From: Sphingomonas sp. BAUL-RG-20F-R05-02
GTDB lineage: Bacteria > Pseudomonadota > Alphaproteobacteria > Sphingomonadales > Sphingomonadaceae
Direction of reading: 5' to 3'
Length of the DNA stretch: 55,427 bases
NCBI RefSeq assembly: GCF_022662305.1
Contig: NZ_JAKNQH010000016.1
Coordinates: 1 to 55,427 of the forward strand
The notes beneath the pieces are model-generated. The model made no database searches, had not been told where the DNA came from, and worked only from the letters and a program-made list of their open reading frames with translations. Below, piece after piece: positions 1-8,278 of this stretch (its first letter is position 1; every line of letters begins with the position of its first letter). The position numbers were made by a program, and so were the translations under genes.

Positions 1-210
1 CTGGAGAGCATCCGCGTCTATCCCGGCCGCGACGCGAGCTTCACGCTGTACGACGATGACGGCGTGACCAACGCCTATCGGAATGGCGGCGGCACATCCG
101 CGACGCTGCATTGGGACGATGCGACCAAGCGGCTTACCGCGTCGGGACGGCTGCCGACCGGTCAGGACGCGGCAAAGCTGGTGCAGGTGGTCCAGCCAGA
201 CGCCCGCTGA
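1..210 (+). CDS. GH31 alpha-glucosidase, C-terminal fragment (DUF5110 domain)
   Basis: The window opens inside this gene; only the last 69 codons before TGA are present. The reading frame gives IRVYPGRDASFTLYDDDG followed by a short beta-rich tail, which is the typical DUF5110 end of glycoside hydrolase family 31 enzymes (alpha-glucosidases and alpha-xylosidases). The catalytic barrel lies outside the window, so substrate cannot be judged. Base composition matches the surroundings. It converges with the efflux operon; a short GCCGGC dyad around 220-235 is the only terminator-like element between them and has no T-tract. Confidence 0.75.
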   Translation: MESIRVYPGRDASFTLYDDDGVTNAYRNGGGTSATLHWDDATKRLTASGRLPTGQDAAKLVQVVQPDAR

Positions 211-306
211 GGCGAAGCGGCCGGCGACCGCCGGCGTGTCGAGCGCAAGATTGTGAGCGGCAGGCGGCGGCTCGAGGTGCGTCGATGGCCGATAGGCCAA
301 CGCCGG

Positions 307-1728
307 TCAGCGGCTCCCCACGCCACCGCCTGCCGCCTGGAACAACGCGACCGTATCGGTCAGCCGCGCCGCACGCGCCTGGATCACCAGCGAGCGTGCC
401 TGTGCGTCGGTGCCGGTCGCGTTTAACAGCGCAAGCGTGCCGACATCACCAAGCGCCAGCTGGCGGCGAATGAAGGTGAGCGCGCGGGAAGAAGCATCGC
501 CCGCGTGCGCCGCCGCGTCGAGTGCATCCGCGTCCGTGCGCAAGCCGGTCAGTGCGTCCGAAACGTCGCCGAACGCCTGCAACACGGTCGCGCGATACTG
601 CGCCTTCGCGCCATCGAGCGCGGCCTCCGCGGCGTGCTGCTGATGCCGCAGCGTGCCGGCATGGAAAATTGGCTGAGTCACGCCGCCGAGCAGCGCCCAG
701 AACGGATTGCCGCTCTGGAAGATGTCGAACAGGTGCTGTGCCGCGCCGCCGGCCTGCGCGCTCAGCTGGATCGCGGGCAGCCGTGCCGCGATCGCAACAC
801 CGACATCGGCGGCAGCGCCTTCCAGTTGGGCGCGGGCCGCGCTCACGTCGGGCCGCCGCGCCACCAGATCGGAGGGGAGCAACAGCGGCAGGTCGTGCGG
901 CAGCGTCAGTGCGGATAGCGCCGGCAGCGGCGGCAGCGGCGTTCCGGCCGCCCGCCCGATCAGCGTGCCGATCACGACGCGCTGGTGCGCCTCGGCACGG
1001 ATCAGGGCCGGCAATGCGCTCTGCGCGGTGGCGAGCGCCGCCTGCTGCGTGGCGATGTCGGCGGCACCGACCGCGCCGAGCTGCTGGCGCCGCAGCAAGG
1101 TCGCGAGGATATCGCGATTGACCGCCACGCTGGTCTGTCCGGCGGCGATCTGATCGGCTAGCGCGGCGCGCTGGATCACCGCCTGGACGAGGTTGGCGAT
1201 CACGGTGGTGCGGGCCGCGTCCAACCGGTGCCGCGCAACGTCCGCCGCCGCGCGGGCCGAACGGATGCGCGCACCTGTGCCGCCGAACAGATCGGGATTG
1301 TAGCTGACCGTGACCTGTGCGGTGTGGAGCGTGTAGAGCTGCTGGTTCTGGTCGGCGACAGCGGGCGACAGCGCGTTCGACACCCGCACGCGCTGCGCCT
1401 GATAGCTGAGATCAGCCTGCGGGAGCCGACTGCCTGCGGTTCCGGCCGCCTGTTCCCGCGCCTGCCGGAGCGTCGCGTCGGCGACCGCGATATCCGTGGC
1501 GTGCGTCTGCGCCTCCGCGACAAGCGCGTCGAGATCGCCGCTGCCGAAGCTGCGCCACCACTCGGCGGGGACCGGCATCGGTCGCGCGACCTGCTCCGGC
1601 CCCTGCGCCGGCGCGAACGCCTGCGGCGCGGTGACCGGCGGGAGGGTGACGGGCGGCAGCGGGTTGCGCGGACCGAGCGTGCAGGCGCTCGCCGACAACG
1701 CGAGCAGGCTGGCAAGAGGACGCTTCAT
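307..1728 (-). CDS. RND efflux outer membrane factor lipoprotein, NodT family
   Basis: 473 aa, the normal length for TolC/NodT-type outer membrane factors. The N-terminus is a lipoprotein signal with the lipidated Cys at position 16 (ALSASAC-TLGP). The rest shows the long alpha-helical repeats of the family, with two OEP repeats rich in Ala/Gln and the conserved VARRPDVSAARAQLEGA segment. It would form the outer membrane exit duct for the pump encoded upstream. It is the last gene of a three-gene minus-strand operon; its start overlaps the pump stop by 4 bp (ATGA), so translation is probably coupled. Substrate is set by the pump. Confidence 0.9.
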   Translation of the reverse strand: MKRPLASLLALSASACTLGPRNPLPPVTLPPVTAPQAFAPAQGPEQVARPMPVPAEWWRSFGSGDLDALVAEAQTHATDIAVADATLRQAREQAAGTAGSRLPQADLSYQAQRVRVSNALSPAVADQNQQLYTLHTAQVTVSYNPDLFGGTGARIRSARAAADVARHRLDAARTTVIANLVQAVIQRAALADQIAAGQTSVAVNRDILATLLRRQQLGAVGAADIATQQAALATAQSALPALIRAEAHQRVVIGTLIGRAAGTPLPPLPALSALTLPHDLPLLLPSDLVARRPDVSAARAQLEGAAADVGVAIAARLPAIQLSAQAGGAAQHLFDIFQSGNPFWALLGGVTQPIFHAGTLRHQQHAAEAALDGAKAQYRATVLQAFGDVSDALTGLRTDADALDAAAHAGDASSRALTFIRRQLALGDVGTLALLNATGTDAQARSLVIQARAARLTDTVALFQAAGGGVGSR

Positions 1729-4700
1729 GCCAGGATCTCCCCGGTGTCGGGTTCGTCATGCGGATGATGCCCCACGTCGCGGCCGTGTGCGCCGCGATCC
1801 TCCGGCGGCACCCGTCGCGAGAAGATGTCGATGAGCACCGGCAGCACCAGCAGGATCAGGATCGGCGCGAGCGTCATCCCACCGACCACGACCAGCGCGA
1901 GCGGCTTCTGCACCTGACTGCCGATGCCGTTCGACAGTGCGGCGGGCAGCAGCCCGATCGCGGCGACCAGACAGGTCATCACCACCGGGCGCAGGCTGTG
2001 CTTCACCGTCGTGGCGAGCGCGCTCTGACGGGTGTTGCCCTCGTCGATCGCATGGTTGAACGTGGTGACGACGAGGATGCCGTCCATCACCGCGATGCCG
2101 AACAGCGCGACGAAACCGATCGCCGAGGAGATGCTGAACGCCGTGCCCGACACCGCCAGCGCGAGCACGCCACCGATGATCGCCATCGGGATCGCCGAGA
2201 ATGCCAGCAGGCTGTCACGGATCGAGCCGAAGTTGCCGTACAGCAGCAGCAGGATCAGCAGCAGGCTGATCGGCACCACCACCTCGAGCCGGGCGACCGC
2301 ATTGTTGAGGTTGTCGAGCTCGCCCGCCCATTCGAGGTGATAGCCCGACGGCAGATGCACGCTGCGGGTGATCTCCGCCCGCGCCTGCTCGACCGCGCCG
2401 CCGAGATCGCGCCCGCGCACCGAGAACTTGATCGGGATGTAGCGCTCCTGATGCTCGCGGTAGATGAACGACGCGCCAGACGTCAGGCGCACGTCCGCGA
2501 CTTCGGAGAGCGGCACCTGGATCGTGCCGGTGCCGTTCGGGGCCGGCGCGCCGATGGTGATGCGGCGGATCGCATCGATGCCGTCGCGCTGTTCCGGGCG
2601 CAACCGCACCACGATCGGGAAGTGGCGGTCGGTGCCCTTCTCGTACAGGTCGACGGTGGATTGCCCGCCGATCGCGGCGGCGACGGTCGCGTTGACGTCA
2701 TCCGGCGTCAGACCGTAGCGCGAGGCGCGCGCGCGATCGACGTCGATCCGCACCGTCGGCTGGCCGAGCGACTGGAACACGCCGAGATCGACGATACCCG
2801 GCACCTTGGCCATGCGGTTCTTGATCTGGTCGGCATATTTCTCCAGCGTTTCGAGATCCGGGCCGAACAGCTTGATCGAATTGGCGCCCTTCACGCCCGA
2901 TGCGGCCTCCTCCACGTTATCTTCGATGATCTGCGAAAACGAGAAGTCGACACCGGGAAATTTCGCGGACAGCCGCTTCGACATTTCGTCGGTGAGCGTT
3001 TCCTTGGTCACGCCCGCCGGCCAGGTGCCGAAGGGTTTGAGCGGCACGAAATATTCGGCGTTGAAGAAGCCGGTCGAATCGGTGCCGTCATCCGGGCGGC
3101 CATGCGCGGACAGTACCGCCTCGACCTCAGGATAGGTGGCGATGATGCGCCGCACCTCATTCACCACCGGCTGACCCGCCTCCAGACTGATCGAGGCGGG
3201 CAACGTCGCGCGGATGTACATGTTGCCTTCTTCGAGGTGCGGCAGGAACTCGATACCGAGCGTGCGCATGCCCAGCATCGCCGCCCCCAGCAGCAGCAGC
3301 GCGCCGCCGACCGCAAGCACGCGGTTGCCGAGCGCGAAGGCGGCGGCGGGCTCGTACGCGCGGCGCAGGCGCGCCACCACCCGCGTCTCGACCTCGGACA
3401 GTTTGTCGGGCAGCAGCATTGTCGCCAGCACCGGCGCAACCGTGAAGGTCGCGATCAGGCCGCCGCTGATCGCATAGGCATAGGTCTTCGCCATCGGGCC
3501 GAAGATGTGACCCTCCACGCCCGTGAGCGTGAACAGCGGCAGGAAGCTCGCGATGATGATCGCGGCCGCGAAGAAGATGCCGCGGCTGACCTCGCTGCTC
3601 GCCCCCAGCACCGCCGAGAAGCGCGTCGCCATCGTGTAATGGCCGCGCCCGCTTTCGACATGGGCGGAGCGTTCGACCATGTGGCGGAAAACGTTCTCCA
3701 CCATGATGACGCTGGCATCCACCACCAGCCCGAAATCGAGCGCGCCGACCGAGAGCAGGTTGGCGCTCTCGCCCTGGATCACCAGGATGAGGATCGCGAA
3801 GGCGAGCGCGAACGGGATCGTCGCGGCGACGATGATCGCGCTGCGCAGATTGCCGAGGAACACCCACTGCAGCACGAAGATCAGCACGATGCCGGCGACG
3901 AGATTCTCCAGCACGGTATGGATGGTCAGCTCGATGAGGTCGGAGCGATCGTAAATCCGGTCGAGGTGGACGCCCGGCGGCAGGATGCCGGAATCGTTGA
4001 TGTCGGCGACTTCCTTCTGCACCGCCTTGATCGTCGGCATCGACTGCGCGCCGCGCTGCATCAGCACGATGCCCTGCACGATATCGTCCTGATCGTTATA
4101 ACCCGCGATACCGAGCCGGGGCGCGTTGCCGATCACGACATGCGCGACGTCCTTGATGAGGATCGGCTGCCCATTGGCGGTGCCGACCAGCGCGTTCTCG
4201 ATTCCCGCAACCGACTGGATCAGGCCGACGCCGCGCACGATCGCCGCCTGCGATCCGAAGTTGATCGTCTGCCCACCGACGTTGCCGTCGCTCTTGGACA
4301 GGGCGGCCAGCACCTGCGGCACCGTCATGCCGTGCGCGGCCAGCCGGTCGCTGTCGATCACCACGTCATAGGCGCGCAGCTTGCCGCCCCAGCCGGTCAC
4401 GTCGATCACGCCGGGGATGCGCTTGAAGCGACGTTGCAGCACCCAGTCCTGCAAGGTCTTGAGGTCCATTACCGAGTATCCCGGCGGACCGGTCAGCTTG
4501 TAGCGGTAAATCTCCCCGACCGGGCTCGTCGGCGACAGCGTCGGCTGCGCACCGCCCTGTAGCGGCGGGAGCTGCGACAGGCGGTTGATGACCTGCTGCT
4601 TGGCCTGATCGTTGGTGAAATCGTAGCTGAACTGGATCTTGATGTCGGACAGGCCGAACAGCGAGATCGCGCGGATCGCGGTGAGGTGCGGGATACCCGC

Positions 4701-4916
4701 CATGCCGACTTCGATCGGGATGGTGACGTTGCGCTCCATCTCCTCGGCGGAGAGGCCCTGCGTCTGGGTGATGACCTCGACCATTGGCGGCACGGGGTCG
4801 GGATACGCCTCGATGTTGAGGTTGTAGAACCCGATGCCGCCTGCCAGCAGCATGGCGGCGAAGATGCCGACGATCAGGACGCGCGATCGCAGCGAGAACG
4901 CGACGATGCGGTTCAC
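1725..4916 (-). CDS. Heavy-metal-type RND efflux pump (CzcA/CusA family)
   Basis: 1063 aa, full length for an HME-RND inner membrane proton antiporter. It begins with the typical MNRIVAFSLRSRVLIVG helix, has NIEAYPDPVPPMVEV in the porter domain, and near residue 400 carries DFGLVVDASVIMVEN, the TM4 proton-relay motif of this family. The motif starts DFG like CzcA/CnrA rather than the CusA form, which favours divalent cations (Zn, Co, Ni, Cd) over Cu/Ag, although DAS replaces the common DGA. Twelve TM segments and two large periplasmic loops are apparent. Both ends overlap neighbours by 4 bp, giving adaptor-pump-OMF order. The divergent two-component system is the likely controller. Confidence 0.92.
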   Translation of the reverse strand: MNRIVAFSLRSRVLIVGIFAAMLLAGGIGFYNLNIEAYPDPVPPMVEVITQTQGLSAEEMERNVTIPIEVGMAGIPHLTAIRAISLFGLSDIKIQFSYDFTNDQAKQQVINRLSQLPPLQGGAQPTLSPTSPVGEIYRYKLTGPPGYSVMDLKTLQDWVLQRRFKRIPGVIDVTGWGGKLRAYDVVIDSDRLAAHGMTVPQVLAALSKSDGNVGGQTINFGSQAAIVRGVGLIQSVAGIENALVGTANGQPILIKDVAHVVIGNAPRLGIAGYNDQDDIVQGIVLMQRGAQSMPTIKAVQKEVADINDSGILPPGVHLDRIYDRSDLIELTIHTVLENLVAGIVLIFVLQWVFLGNLRSAIIVAATIPFALAFAILILVIQGESANLLSVGALDFGLVVDASVIMVENVFRHMVERSAHVESGRGHYTMATRFSAVLGASSEVSRGIFFAAAIIIASFLPLFTLTGVEGHIFGPMAKTYAYAISGGLIATFTVAPVLATMLLPDKLSEVETRVVARLRRAYEPAAAFALGNRVLAVGGALLLLGAAMLGMRTLGIEFLPHLEEGNMYIRATLPASISLEAGQPVVNEVRRIIATYPEVEAVLSAHGRPDDGTDSTGFFNAEYFVPLKPFGTWPAGVTKETLTDEMSKRLSAKFPGVDFSFSQIIEDNVEEAASGVKGANSIKLFGPDLETLEKYADQIKNRMAKVPGIVDLGVFQSLGQPTVRIDVDRARASRYGLTPDDVNATVAAAIGGQSTVDLYEKGTDRHFPIVVRLRPEQRDGIDAIRRITIGAPAPNGTGTIQVPLSEVADVRLTSGASFIYREHQERYIPIKFSVRGRDLGGAVEQARAEITRSVHLPSGYHLEWAGELDNLNNAVARLEVVVPISLLLILLLLYGNFGSIRDSLLAFSAIPMAIIGGVLALAVSGTAFSISSAIGFVALFGIAVMDGILVVTTFNHAIDEGNTRQSALATTVKHSLRPVVMTCLVAAIGLLPAALSNGIGSQVQKPLALVVVGGMTLAPILILLVLPVLIDIFSRRVPPEDRGAHGRDVGHHPHDEPDTGEILA

Positions 4917-6175
4917 GCGCCCAGCCCCGCCTCGTTGACGAACAGCGCGCCGGTCGTGACGATCCGCTCACCCGCGCTCAGTCCGCTCTGGATGACGACC
5001 TGTCCGTCCTGCTCGTCGCCTGCGACGACGCTGCGCGACTGGAGCAGGCCATCCGGCCGCACCACCCACACACGCGCCGAATCACCTTCATGGATCACGG
5101 CGGCGGCCGGCACACGCAACGCTTGCCCCGCCTGCGGCCGCTGGATCGAGAAGCTGGCGAACATCTCGGGCTTGAGCGCGCCACCAGGGTTGGCGATGGT
5201 CGCGCGCACCGGCAGGCGGTGCGTCTGCGGGTCGAGCGCCGCGCCGATCAGGTCGATCGTCGCGTGGAAGCTGCGGCCGGGGAGCGCCGGCGTCGTCACC
5301 GTCACCTCGTCGCCAAGGTGAACCGCGCTGGCGTCTCCCTCCGCGACCTGCGCGATGAGCCACACGCGCGAGGGGTCGGTGATCGTCATTACCGGTTTGT
5401 CGCCGCCCTGCGAGACGAACTGCCCGGCCGACACGTCGCGCGATGCGATCAGCCCCGCGATCGGCGCGTGCAGCGTGGTGCGGTCGTGGATGCCCGACAC
5501 CTCGCCCGCGCCCTCGAGCTTGTCGATCTCGCCGGCCGACTTGCCGAGGATCGAGAGCTTGTCGCGCGCCGCGCCCAGTGCCGCGGCGGCGGTGCGAGCG
5601 GTCGCCTGCGCGGCGATCAGGTCGGTCTGCGCCTGCTGATAATCCTTCTGCGCGCCGCCTGCCGTCTCGAAGATCTGGCGCTGGCGTTCAGCATTGCGCG
5701 TCGCCGTGGCGAGTTGCGCCTGCGCGTTCTGGAACGCGGCCCGCGCCGAGAACAGCCCGCTGCGTGCATCGACGAAATCGCCGGTCTTGATGAGCAGCAG
5801 CGGCTGGCCCTGCTTCACATATTGCCCTGCGTCGGCCAGCACCTGAACGACCTGCCCGGAATAGGGCAGCAGCACCGGCGTGCTGCGATCGCCATCGACA
5901 CTGATCGCGCCGCTCGCCAGCAGATGCGCGTCCGATGCCTGATAGCCGACCCGGATCGTCGCCATGGCCGCCATCTGGTCGTGCGTCGGGCGGAAGGTGC
6001 CCGGCGGCGTCGTGACCGGCACGACCGGCGCGGGGCGGGTCAACGCGGCGACGATCATCCAGACGATGGAGATCGCGACCACGGCGCCGACGACGATGCC
6101 CAGCCAGCGCAATTGGCCGGCGCGGGACAGGGTTGGAGCAGCGGGCAAGGATTGAGGCGTTGGAGAAGCGTGCAT
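4913..6175 (-). CDS. RND efflux periplasmic adaptor (CzcB-like membrane fusion protein)
   Basis: 420 aa. One N-terminal TM anchor (about residues 23-45, GIVVGAVVAISIVWMIVAAL) is followed by a barrel-sandwich half (GQVVQVLADAGQYVKQGQPL), a coiled-coil hairpin rich in Ala/Gln (about 150-230), the second half-lipoyl segment (LHAPIAGLIASRDVSAGQFV) and C-terminal beta-barrel and membrane-proximal domains. No His-rich N-terminal metal extension of the CzcB type is seen. First gene of the efflux operon; stop overlaps the pump start by 4 bp. A 65-89 bp gap separates it from the divergent response regulator gene and holds the direct repeat at 6220-6237. Confidence 0.9.
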   Translation of the reverse strand: MHASPTPQSLPAAPTLSRAGQLRWLGIVVGAVVAISIVWMIVAALTRPAPVVPVTTPPGTFRPTHDQMAAMATIRVGYQASDAHLLASGAISVDGDRSTPVLLPYSGQVVQVLADAGQYVKQGQPLLLIKTGDFVDARSGLFSARAAFQNAQAQLATATRNAERQRQIFETAGGAQKDYQQAQTDLIAAQATARTAAAALGAARDKLSILGKSAGEIDKLEGAGEVSGIHDRTTLHAPIAGLIASRDVSAGQFVSQGGDKPVMTITDPSRVWLIAQVAEGDASAVHLGDEVTVTTPALPGRSFHATIDLIGAALDPQTHRLPVRATIANPGGALKPEMFASFSIQRPQAGQALRVPAAAVIHEGDSARVWVVRPDGLLQSRSVVAGDEQDGQVVIQSGLSAGERIVTTGALFVNEAGLGA

Positions 6176-6219
6176 CGGTCGCCCTGTTCGGGATGGACTC
6201 GCGCCGCTAGGCCGACTGG

Positions 6220-6237
6220 CTTACAGCACGCTTACAT
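6220..6237 (+). promoter_or_regulatory. PhoB/OmpR-like tandem direct repeat between efflux operon and its two-component system
   Basis: CTTACAG (6220-6226) and CTTACAT (6231-6237) are near-identical heptamers separated by 4 bp, an 11-bp period. This is the layout of PhoB/OmpR-class binding sites, in which two winged-helix subunits bind in tandem on one DNA face. It sits in the only intergenic space between the adaptor gene and the response regulator gene, so it is a good candidate operator for both. Confidence 0.55.
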
Positions 6238-6264
6238 TTTATGAAGCGTCACGAAATCGACCAA

Positions 6265-6939
6265 ATGCGGATCCTGCTTATCGAAGATGAAGAGGCAGTG
6301 GCGGCGGCGCTCGGCGCGGCGCTGTCGCGGCGTGGCATCGCGGTCGACCGGGCGCGGAGCGCAGCGGAGGCGGAGGCGTACCTCGCCGCGATCGACTATG
6401 CCGCCGTCCTGCTCGACCTCGGCCTGCCCGACGCGGACGGCATGGATCTGCTCGTCCGCATGCGCGCGCGCGGCGATACCCGGCCCGTGCTGGTGCTGAC
6501 CGCGCGGGGCTCGATCGACGCGCGCATCCTCGGCCTGACCGAGGGCGCCGACGAGTACATGGTCAAGCCGTTCGATGTCGACGAACTCTACGCCCGGCTG
6601 CTGGCGGTGCTGCGGCGCCGCGACGGCTATATCGGGCGTTGGCTATGCTGTGGGGGTCTTCGCTTCGCGGTCGACAGCCGAGTGGCGTATGTCGGCGAGA
6701 CGCCGCTGTCGCTATCGGTGCGCGAAACCGAACTGCTCGAACTGTTGCTGCGCCGCGCCGGCCGCGTCGTGCCCAAGCGAATCGCGGAGGATCAGTTGTT
6801 CGGCCTCGACACCGATCTCGGCTCCAACGCAATCGAAGTCTATGTCCACCGCCTGCGCAAACGGCTGGACGAAGCGGCGACCGGAACCCGCATCGAGACG
6901 GTGCGTGGCCTCGGATATATGATCGTCCCCGCATCATGA
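6265..6939 (+). CDS. Two-component response regulator, OmpR/PhoB family
   Basis: 224 aa from this start. Receiver domain (MRILLIEDEE acidic pair, phospho-acceptor Asp in LLDLGLPDADG at about residue 51, Lys in MVKPFD) followed by a winged-helix DNA-binding domain (NAIEVYVHRLRKRLDEA, ETVRGLGYMI). An upstream in-frame ATG at 6241 would add MKRHEIDQ and lie 3 bp after the direct repeat; the start at 6265 fits the family N-terminus better, but neither has a clear Shine-Dalgarno. Divergent from the metal-type RND operon and followed 10 bp later by its kinase, it resembles CzcR/CusR-type metal sensing pairs. The signal is inferred from context only. Confidence 0.9.
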   Translation: MRILLIEDEEAVAAALGAALSRRGIAVDRARSAAEAEAYLAAIDYAAVLLDLGLPDADGMDLLVRMRARGDTRPVLVLTARGSIDARILGLTEGADEYMVKPFDVDELYARLLAVLRRRDGYIGRWLCCGGLRFAVDSRVAYVGETPLSLSVRETELLELLLRRAGRVVPKRIAEDQLFGLDTDLGSNAIEVYVHRLRKRLDEAATGTRIETVRGLGYMIVPAS

Positions 6940-6949
6940 AGGCGGCCCG

Positions 6950-8263
6950 ATGAGGATCGCCGCACCGCGATCGCTGCTCGCGCAGTTCGTGGTGCTGCAC
7001 GTCGCGGTGGCCGTGGTGGCCACGGTCGTGCTGCTGTGGAGCGCGACGACGTTGCTTCACCAGACCGCCGACCATTTCCAGCGCAACCTGCTGCGCCAGC
7101 AGGTCGAGATCGTCGCCGCCGCCCGCCAGCGCGGCGAACGGATCATCTCGCCCACGGTGTTGAGCGCCGGCATGGCGGTCACCGTGATTGACCGTTATCG
7201 CCATATCGATGGCGCCAGCGGGCCGGCGCGACCCGACGTCCTCGCCGCCGCACCGCTGAGCCACCACCCGCGCTTCTTTCGGCACGGTGATGTCGAAGGG
7301 TTCAGCCAACCGGTGGGCGGCGGCTGGATCGTCGCCTCGCAGGACGACACCGATCCGCAGGTGGTGACCGACGATATCGTGCGCAGTTTCCTGAAGCGTT
7401 TCGCGCTGATAACCGTGCCGATCGCCGCGCTGGTGCCGCTGATCGGCGTGGTGCTCGCCCGCCGCCTCACGCTGCGCATGCGCAGCGTGTCCGCGATCGC
7501 CGCCGCGATCGGGCCGTCGTCTTCCGACATCCGCCTGCCAATCGGTCTGCTGCCGCTGGAGGCAGAGCCGCTGGCGGAGGCGACCAACGCCGCGCTCGAC
7601 CGGCTGGCCGACGCGTTGCACGTGCAGACAGCCTTTGCTGCCGACGTTGCGCATGAGCTGCGCACGCCACTTGCCGTGATCCGCCTGCGCGCCGACGCGA
7701 TCGAAAACCGCGCTGTGCAGGGCGAGATGATCCGCGCGGTCGATCGCGCCGCGCGCGTCATCACGCAGTTGCTGGTGCTTGCCGAACTGGAGCAGCCATC
7801 GGCGCTCGGCATGACGCCGGTCGCGCTCGATCGCCTCGCCGAAAATGTCGTGGCAGACCGGGCGCCGGCGATCTTCGCGGGGCAGCGGACGATCGCGCTT
7901 GAGGCAGCGGCAAACGTGCCGCCAATCGAAGGTTACAGCGAGGCTATCGCACTCGCGCTTCAGAACCTGATCGACAACGCCACCAAATACACACCCACCG
8001 GCACCGCGATTGTCGTGTGTGTCGGGCCGGGCGCGCAGTTGAGCGTCAGCGATGATGGGATCGGCGTACCCGACGCGCACCTGAGCCGCCTCAAGGACCG
8101 CCTCTGGCGCGGCAGCCCGGAGCGCATCGAAGGCTCCGGCATCGGCCTGTCGATCGTAGACCGGATCGCGCGGGCCCATGGCGGCGGTCTTGCGGTGGAA
8201 CGCGGACCGGGCGGTACGGGTCTCACCGCCCGCATCACGCTCTTCGGCGAGCCGGCGGCCTGA
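6950..8263 (+). CDS. Sensor histidine kinase paired with the upstream OmpR-type regulator
   Basis: 437 aa inner membrane kinase. TM1 is about residues 11-35, a short periplasmic region of about 115 residues follows, and TM2 is about 151-170. The HAMP-like linker leads to the dimerisation H-box FAADVAHELRTPLAVIR with phospho-accepting His235. The ATPase domain shows the N-box (LIDNATKYTP), G1 (DDGIGVPD) and G2 (GSGIGLSIV) boxes. The periplasmic part contains a His-His pair (SHHPRFFRH) that could take part in metal sensing, an inference only. It probably phosphorylates the regulator encoded 10 bp upstream and so controls the divergent efflux operon. Confidence 0.9.
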   Translation: MRIAAPRSLLAQFVVLHVAVAVVATVVLLWSATTLLHQTADHFQRNLLRQQVEIVAAARQRGERIISPTVLSAGMAVTVIDRYRHIDGASGPARPDVLAAAPLSHHPRFFRHGDVEGFSQPVGGGWIVASQDDTDPQVVTDDIVRSFLKRFALITVPIAALVPLIGVVLARRLTLRMRSVSAIAAAIGPSSSDIRLPIGLLPLEAEPLAEATNAALDRLADALHVQTAFAADVAHELRTPLAVIRLRADAIENRAVQGEMIRAVDRAARVITQLLVLAELEQPSALGMTPVALDRLAENVVADRAPAIFAGQRTIALEAAANVPPIEGYSEAIALALQNLIDNATKYTPTGTAIVVCVGPGAQLSVSDDGIGVPDAHLSRLKDRLWRGSPERIEGSGIGLSIVDRIARAHGGGLAVERGPGGTGLTARITLFGEPAA

Positions 8264-8278
8264 TCCGGCGTAGCGACG

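Noticed and set aside
1758..4562. 934-aa plus-strand open frame opposite the RND pump gene
   Set aside because: Shadow frame caused by high third-position GC; composition is Arg/His/Asp-rich with no motifs, while the minus strand encodes a full HME-RND pump.
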